Shown piece after piece: positions 16,095-19,932 of a stretch of DNA of 19,932 nt; the first letter of the stretch is position 1; each line of letters begins with the position of its first letter. The translations under genes were made by a program, and so were the position numbers. The notes beneath the pieces were generated by a model. It was not told where the DNA came from. It searched no databases and saw nothing but the letters and a program-made list of their open reading frames with translations. The stretch is taken from assembly GCA_947627785.1 (NCBI GenBank), contig CANQXC010000086.1:1-19932 (forward strand), read 5' to 3'. The stretch is from an uncultured Clostridia bacterium. Its GTDB lineage: Bacteria; Bacillota; Clostridia; TANB77; CAG-508.

Positions 16095-16772
16095 ATGGAT
16101 AAGATATATTCAAGATATAGGGTAAAGATACCAAAGATGAAATTAAACAAAACGAAGAACATAAAAAAAGCATACTTTACGTTAATTCTACTTAGTATTA
16201 CACTATTTACAAGCAGTTATATATTAAAATCAATAGACCCAATTTTTGAAGGCTTATGCAAATCAAAAGCTTTAAGTATTGCAACAGATATAACAAATAG
16301 AAAAGCAACAGAGGTATTAGCAAGGTATGATTATAAAAAAACAGTAGAAATTCAAAAAAGTGAAGATGGAAAGAATAATATACTAGCAACAGATGTAGTG
16401 TTGTTAAATGAGATAATATCAGACCTTGCAGTAGCAATTCAAGAGGAGTTAGAAAAAAATTCAAAGCAATATATAGAAATGCCGATAGGGGCGCTTACAG
16501 GTAATCAATATTTTGCTGGATTTGGACCTAGGATAAAAATAAGAATAATACCGGCTGGTGATGTTATAACAGATATAAGAACAGAATTTAAAGCAGCAGG
16601 AATAAACCAAACGGTATATAGAATATTTGTAAATATAGAATGTAACGTGAACATACTAACACCGTATAAAACAATAAATAATAAAATAAATAATCAGATA
16701 ATGCTTATAGAAACAGTAATAGTGGGAGATGTTCCAGAAACATATCTTAATTTAGAAAATTTAGATAACTAA
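16095..16772 (+). CDS. yunB: YunB family sporulation protein
   Basis: A 225-residue membrane-anchored protein. A basic N-terminus is followed by one transmembrane helix (~27-46), so most of the protein lies outside the membrane. Family signatures are the RKATEVLARYDY region, GALTG (132-136), FAGFGPRIKIRIIPAGDV, and FKAAGINQT (~165-173). YunB is a mother-cell sporulation protein of unknown biochemical role; mutants in Bacillus subtilis are reported with spore defects. The start is 4 nt after the sipL stop with no clear Shine-Dalgarno, suggesting translation coupled to sipL. ATG 16137 is a possible alternative start that would shorten the basic N-terminus by 14 residues. A terminator follows. 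Confidence 0.9.
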   Translation: MDKIYSRYRVKIPKMKLNKTKNIKKAYFTLILLSITLFTSSYILKSIDPIFEGLCKSKALSIATDITNRKATEVLARYDYKKTVEIQKSEDGKNNILATDVVLLNEIISDLAVAIQEELEKNSKQYIEMPIGALTGNQYFAGFGPRIKIRIIPAGDVITDIRTEFKAAGINQTVYRIFVNIECNVNILTPYKTINNKINNQIMLIETVIVGDVPETYLNLENLDN

Positions 16773-16797
16773 TTTAAGTATATCAATAAAGATAAAT

Positions 16798-16862
16798 AAA
16801 AGTTTGACATTAGTTTTTAAAAAGTTTATATAACTTAACAAAAGCTAATGTCAACTTTTTAT
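16798..16862 (+). terminator. Terminator after yunB
   Basis: aaaagtttgacattag (16798-16813, one bulged T) pairs with ctaatgtcaactttt (16845-16859) and is followed by more T. The 31-nt loop can itself fold weakly around atataactt. It closes the sipL-yunB unit and separates it from the sugar-nucleotide operon. Confidence 0.75.
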
Positions 16863-16916
16863 ATTATTTAACGTAAGAATTGGAAATATATTAATTAATT
16901 TTTTTAAAATAAAGTC

Positions 16917-16945
16917 TTGATTTTATTGAAATATCAATGTATAAT
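16917..16945 (+). promoter_or_regulatory. Sigma-A-like promoter of the sugar-nucleotide operon
   Basis: TTGATT at 16917-16922, a 17-nt spacer, and a perfect TATAAT at 16940-16945. Transcription would start near 16952 and leave a leader of about 125 nt before the dehydratase start. This implies expression in growing cells rather than only during sporulation. Confidence 0.7.
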
Positions 16946-17075
16946 ATATGTTGTGATAATTATATAAAAAAATGAAATATAAAATTAGGAGGGAAAGTTC
17001 TTTTTGGGTAAAGAATTCAAAATCTTTTACAAAAGTATATAGTAAGGATTCTTATTATATAAAAGAACGGTAGAA
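16946..17075 (+). other. Structured 5' leader with a strong orphan Shine-Dalgarno
   Basis: AGGAGGG at 16987-16993 is the best ribosome binding site nearby, yet it lies about 80 nt before the dehydratase ATG, which itself has only a weak GGTAG. Short inverted repeats are mutually exclusive: ttcttt (16998-17003) with aaagaa (17010-17015), or gttctttt (16997-17004) with aaaagaac (17061-17068). This could be an attenuator-like or translation-coupling leader. No known riboswitch class was recognised. Confidence 0.4.
17004..17042 (+). CDS. Possible 12-residue leader peptide
   Basis: TTG 17004 opens a 12-codon frame reading MGKEFKIFYKSI and ending at TAG 17040-17042. The start lies 10 nt after the strong AGGAGGG site at 16987-16993, the only start codon suitably placed. 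The peptide is short and basic with no run of a single amino acid, so it does not look like a classical amino-acid attenuation leader. It would place ribosomes over the competing hairpins of the leader. A chance open frame remains quite possible. Confidence 0.25.
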   Translation: MGKEFKIFYKSI

Positions 17076-19040
17076 ATGAAGTCATTAAGAAAATATAGAG
17101 TTATGGTATTATTCATAGTTGACATAATTATAATTTGCTTAGCACATATGACAAGTGCTTTTTTATTGGAAGACACCAAAGAAGTACTAACAGATTCATA
17201 TAATTTCTTATTATCAAATACAATTATTGGTACAGTAATAGTATATGAAATTATTCTAAACATATTTGGTGCATATAAGAGTATTACTAGATACGAAAAC
17301 GGAAAAGACTATATACAATATATTGTAGTATCAGGAATATCAGGTTTAATAGTATTTTTCTTAAGATATATATTTAATTTACCATTAGTAGCATTCAAGC
17401 AAATAATACTAGCAAATATACTTATAGCAGTAGCAATGATATCTTATAGAGTAATAATAAGATTTATTTTAACAGCAAGTGTAGGGGCTGAGAAAGTAGA
17501 TGGAGACAAGAAAAATCTATTAGTGATAGGTGCAGGAGATGCAGCAAGTGATATAATAAAATCATTAAAGACATCAACAATAAGAGGAAAATACAATTTA
17601 GTAGGACTAATTGATGATAATCAAAATAAAATAGATTATACAATATCAGGTGTAAAAATTTTAGGAGACAGGTATCAAATTCCAGAAGTTTGCAAGAAAT
17701 ACAATGTAGATGTAATTTTCTTTTCAATATCTAATATATCAGCACAGGATAAAAAAGAAATATTAAACATATGCCAAGAAACGGGAATAAAATTAAGAGT
17801 ATTACCAAGTACAGCAGACATAATAAAAAACAGAAATATAATGCAAAATTTAAGGGATGTAGAAATAGATGATATACTAGGAAGAGAACCAATTGTATTA
17901 GATAACAGTGACATTGCAGAATTTATAAAAGACAAAACAATACTTGTTACTGGTGGTGGAGGTTCAATAGGATCTGAATTATGTAGGCAGATAGTAAAAT
18001 ATGAACCAAAAAGATTAGTAATATTTGATATTTACGAAAACAATTTATACAACATAGAGATGGAACTAAGACAGAAAAAATATGATGAAAAAATGGAGAT
18101 AATTCCAGTAGTAGGAAGTGTTAGAGACAAGAAAAGATTAGACAAAATATTTAAAGATTACAAACCATTTTTAGTATTTCATGCAGCAGCACATAAGCAT
18201 GTTCCATTGATGCAAATAAATCCATTAGAGGCAATAAAAAATAATGTATTTGGAACATTTAATGTAGCTAATTGTGCAGATAAATATGAAACAAAAAGAA
18301 TGATATTAATTTCAACAGATAAGGCAGTTAATCCAACAAACATAATGGGAGCTACAAAAAGATTATGCGAAATGATAATACAAGCAAAAAATAAAGTTAG
18401 TAAAACAGAATATGTAGCAGTTAGATTTGGAAATGTATTAGGAAGCAATGGTTCAGTAGTTCCATTATTCAAACAACAAATAGCATCAGGAGGACCTGTA
18501 ACAGTAACACACAGAGAAATAACAAGATTTTTCATGACAATACCAGAAGCAGTAGGATTAGTTTTACAAGCAATGAGTTACGCAAAAGGTGGAGAAATAT
18601 TTGTATTAGATATGGGAGAACCTGTAAAAATATATGATTTGGCAGTATCACTAATCAAACTTTCAGGATTAGAACCAGATGTAGATATTCCAATAAAAAT
18701 AACAGGCTTAAGACCAGGAGAAAAGTTATATGAAGAATTATTAATGTCTGAAGAAGGATTACAAAAAACATCACATAATAAAATATTTATAGGTGAATTA
18801 TCAGACATAACATATGAAGAATTAGAGCAAAAACTTGATGAGTTACAAAAGATAGTAAGTGATGAAGATACACCATTATCAACAATGGATGAAACAATGA
18901 GAAGGTTAGTACCAACATACCATCATCCAGATGAGGTAAATGGTGAAATAAAAAATTCTAGAAAGGAACTAGAGAAAAGAAATAATATAAATGAGGTAAT
19001 AGAGGAAGAAAAAATAGAAAATACTCAAGGGGCGACTTAA
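17076..19040 (+). CDS. pglF: Membrane-bound UDP-N-acetylglucosamine 4,6-dehydratase (PglF/CapD/WbpM type)
   Basis: A 654-residue enzyme of the long polysaccharide-dehydratase family. Four transmembrane helices (~9-31, 45-66, 79-100, 108-132) precede a CoA-binding-like Rossmann domain (GAGDAA at 152-157). The catalytic short-chain dehydrogenase domain follows, with its NAD-binding GGGGSIGSE at 293-301. The active site reads S413-TDK416 and M424xxxK428, with Met in place of the usual Tyr as in PglF and WbpM. The expected product is UDP-2-acetamido-2,6-dideoxy-4-hexulose, the first step to bacillosamine or related amino sugars. The last ~40 residues are a charged tail (RKELEKRNN). The start ATG 17076 has a weak ribosome site. 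The aminotransferase two genes downstream supplies the next step. Substrate stereochemistry (retaining or 5-inverting) is not certain from sequence alone. Confidence 0.92.
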   Translation: MKSLRKYRVMVLFIVDIIIICLAHMTSAFLLEDTKEVLTDSYNFLLSNTIIGTVIVYEIILNIFGAYKSITRYENGKDYIQYIVVSGISGLIVFFLRYIFNLPLVAFKQIILANILIAVAMISYRVIIRFILTASVGAEKVDGDKKNLLVIGAGDAASDIIKSLKTSTIRGKYNLVGLIDDNQNKIDYTISGVKILGDRYQIPEVCKKYNVDVIFFSISNISAQDKKEILNICQETGIKLRVLPSTADIIKNRNIMQNLRDVEIDDILGREPIVLDNSDIAEFIKDKTILVTGGGGSIGSELCRQIVKYEPKRLVIFDIYENNLYNIEMELRQKKYDEKMEIIPVVGSVRDKKRLDKIFKDYKPFLVFHAAAHKHVPLMQINPLEAIKNNVFGTFNVANCADKYETKRMILISTDKAVNPTNIMGATKRLCEMIIQAKNKVSKTEYVAVRFGNVLGSNGSVVPLFKQQIASGGPVTVTHREITRFFMTIPEAVGLVLQAMSYAKGGEIFVLDMGEPVKIYDLAVSLIKLSGLEPDVDIPIKITGLRPGEKLYEELLMSEEGLQKTSHNKIFIGELSDITYEELEQKLDELQKIVSDEDTPLSTMDETMRRLVPTYHHPDEVNGEIKNSRKELEKRNNINEVIEEEKIENTQGAT

Positions 19041-19042
19041 GT

Positions 19043-19522
19043 TTGAAAATAAAAAGAATAATATTATTAATTTTAACCATAATTTGGATAATTACAGTAT
19101 TTAGCTTTTCAAATGAAGAGGCTAGTAAATCTAAAATAACAAGTGGTAGGATAGCTGCAAAAATTGTAGAATTAACTAATAAGGGAATAAGCAAACAAGA
19201 AAAAATAAAGAAAGTAAAAGAGTTGCAACACATTGTAAGAAAGACTGCACACGTTACATTATATACGATTGGAGGAGTTTTACTTTTTTTATTTTGCAAT
19301 ACATACGATATAGGGTTGAAAAAAAAGATAATTTATGCGATAATAGTAGGTGGGTCTTATGCAGCATTTGATGAAATACACCAAAGCTTTGTTCCAGGCA
19401 GAGGACCGCAGTTTTCAGATGTAATATTAGATACAACCAGTGTGGCTTTTGGAATAATTGTTGTACTAATGGTATTAAACCTTATAAAAAGTATTCCAAA
19501 GATTTGGAGGAAAAAAGCTTGA
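19043..19522 (+). CDS. VanZ family membrane protein
   Basis: A 159-residue membrane protein. It shows the VanZ pattern: an N-terminal helix ending FSFSNEEAS, then RKTAHVTLY (66-74), a second helix, then DEIHQSFVPGRGPQFSDVILD (110-130) and a final helix. VanZ itself gives low-level teicoplanin resistance in enterococci, but most family members are of unknown function and often sit in envelope or polysaccharide loci, as here. The start is TTG 19043, with AAGGGG at 19027-19032 inside the end of the dehydratase gene as ribosome site. No in-frame ATG is available nearby. Two bases separate it from the upstream stop, so it is cotranscribed. Confidence 0.9.
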   Translation: MKIKRIILLILTIIWIITVFSFSNEEASKSKITSGRIAAKIVELTNKGISKQEKIKKVKELQHIVRKTAHVTLYTIGGVLLFLFCNTYDIGLKKKIIYAIIVGGSYAAFDEIHQSFVPGRGPQFSDVILDTTSVAFGIIVVLMVLNLIKSIPKIWRKKA

Positions 19523-19542
19523 ATTTAGATAGAGGTGAATAA

Positions 19543-19563
19543 CAATGTATGAAAAATACATTG
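19543..19563 (+). promoter_or_regulatory. Hairpin covering the start codon of the 24-codon gene
   Basis: caatgtat (19543-19550) and atacattg (19556-19563) are perfect inverted copies around the loop gaaaa. The ATG at 19545-19547 lies in the left arm, directly after the AGAGGTGA site. With only two G-C pairs the stem is weak, so it would tune rather than block initiation. Confidence 0.5.
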
Positions 19564-19619
19564 TGAATTCATATATATTAGATGAGTTATCTCAATTAAT
19601 AAATAATAGAAAGGAATGA
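19545..19619 (+). CDS. 24-residue small protein, unknown function
   Basis: ATG 19545 opens a 24-codon frame beginning MYEKYIVNSY and ending LINNRKE before TGA 19617-19619. AGAGGTGA at 19531-19538 is an almost ideal Shine-Dalgarno with 6 nt spacing, stronger than that of any neighbour, which is the main reason to believe it is translated. It sits between the VanZ gene and the aminotransferase gene, whose own weaker site (AAAGGAA) overlaps its last codons, so it may couple translation of the aminotransferase. Its first residues (MYEK) resemble the aminotransferase start (MHEK), so a decayed duplicate of that gene start is an alternative. No domain is recognised. Confidence 0.55.
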   Translation: MYEKYIVNSYILDELSQLINNRKE

Positions 19620-19628
19620 AAAATAAAA

Positions 19629-19932
19629 ATGCATGAAAAAATATTTTTATCATCACCACATATGTCAGATGAAGGCTATGAAAAAGAGTACATAGAAGAA
19701 GCATTTGAAACAAACTGGATAGCACCATTAGGAGAAAATGTAAACAAATTTGAACAAGAGATTGCAAGCTATGTAAATATAAAAAATGCCGCAGCATTAT
19801 CAGCAGGAACAGCAGCAATACATATGGCATTAAAAGCATTAGATGTAAAACAAGGAGATATAGTATTTTGCCAATCACTAACGTTTTCAGCAACAGCGAA
19901 TCCAATAATATATCAAAATGCAACACCAGTAT
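19629..19932 (+). CDS. DegT/DnrJ/EryC1 family aminotransferase, PglE-like (partial, 3' end beyond window)
   Basis: About 101 codons are present before the window ends. The start KIFLSSPHMSDEGYEKEY, then FETNWIAPLGENVNKFE and LSAGTAAIHMALKAL, is typical of pyridoxal-phosphate aminotransferases that convert UDP-4-keto-6-deoxy-GlcNAc-type sugars to the 4-amino sugar, as PglE does. GTAA is the phosphate-binding turn; the catalytic lysine lies outside the window. ATG 19629 follows AAAGGAA at 19610-19616. It would use the product of the dehydratase encoded upstream. The exact sugar cannot be fixed from this fragment. Confidence 0.88.
   Translation, partial: MHEKIFLSSPHMSDEGYEKEYIEEAFETNWIAPLGENVNKFEQEIASYVNIKNAAALSAGTAAIHMALKALDVKQGDIVFCQSLTFSATANPIIYQNATPV

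Noticed and set aside
16946..17075. Known riboswitch or T-box in the dehydratase leader
   Set aside because: No T-box sequence, cyclic-di-GMP, SAM, FMN, TPP or similar conserved core could be recognised, and there is no terminator with a U-run before the gene.

Overview
The window comes from a low-GC, endospore-forming member of the Firmicutes, most likely class Clostridia. The evidence is the very AT-rich sequence, Gram-positive style Shine-Dalgarno sites, and a run of sporulation genes: spoIIID, yabG, veg, a SPOCS plus LysM gene of the sipL type, and yunB. A host-associated or gut lifestyle is inferred from the giant M26-type metalloprotease. All genes lie on the + strand.

Region 1 (63-12575) is one uninterrupted reading frame for a 4170-residue surface protein. 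In order it has a signal peptide, a cohesin-like domain, a two-helix membrane hairpin, a dockerin-like pair of calcium loops, about twelve divergent ~200-residue beta-sandwich units, a GLUG/beta-helix segment, an M26/ZmpB-type zinc protease domain with HETLH, and an acidic tail of 15-residue tandem repeats. No LPXTG sorting signal is seen.

Region 2 (12642-16860) is the sporulation block. spoIIID has its ribosome binding site inside a terminator-like hairpin. yabG follows a good sigma-K-like promoter and carries a +1 frameshift exactly at the catalytic histidine. veg is driven by a perfect consensus sigma-A promoter and closed by a textbook terminator. sipL and yunB form a two-gene unit closed by a terminator. 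YabG, SipL and YunB all act in late sporulation (coat/cortex assembly and processing), and SpoIIID is a mother-cell regulator.

Region 3 (16917 to the end) is a sugar-nucleotide operon with its own sigma-A-like promoter and a ~125 nt structured leader. It holds a membrane-bound UDP-GlcNAc 4,6-dehydratase (PglF/CapD type), a VanZ-family membrane protein, a previously overlooked 24-codon gene with a strong RBS and a hairpin over its start codon, and the beginning of a PglE-like aminotransferase that runs off the window. Dehydratase plus aminotransferase is the opening of a bacillosamine-type (amino-deoxysugar) pathway for surface glycan or glycoprotein.

The most notable items are the cohesin-hairpin-dockerin-protease architecture, the frameshift in yabG, the hairpin that merges a terminator with the spoIIID ribosome binding site, and the 24-codon gene.
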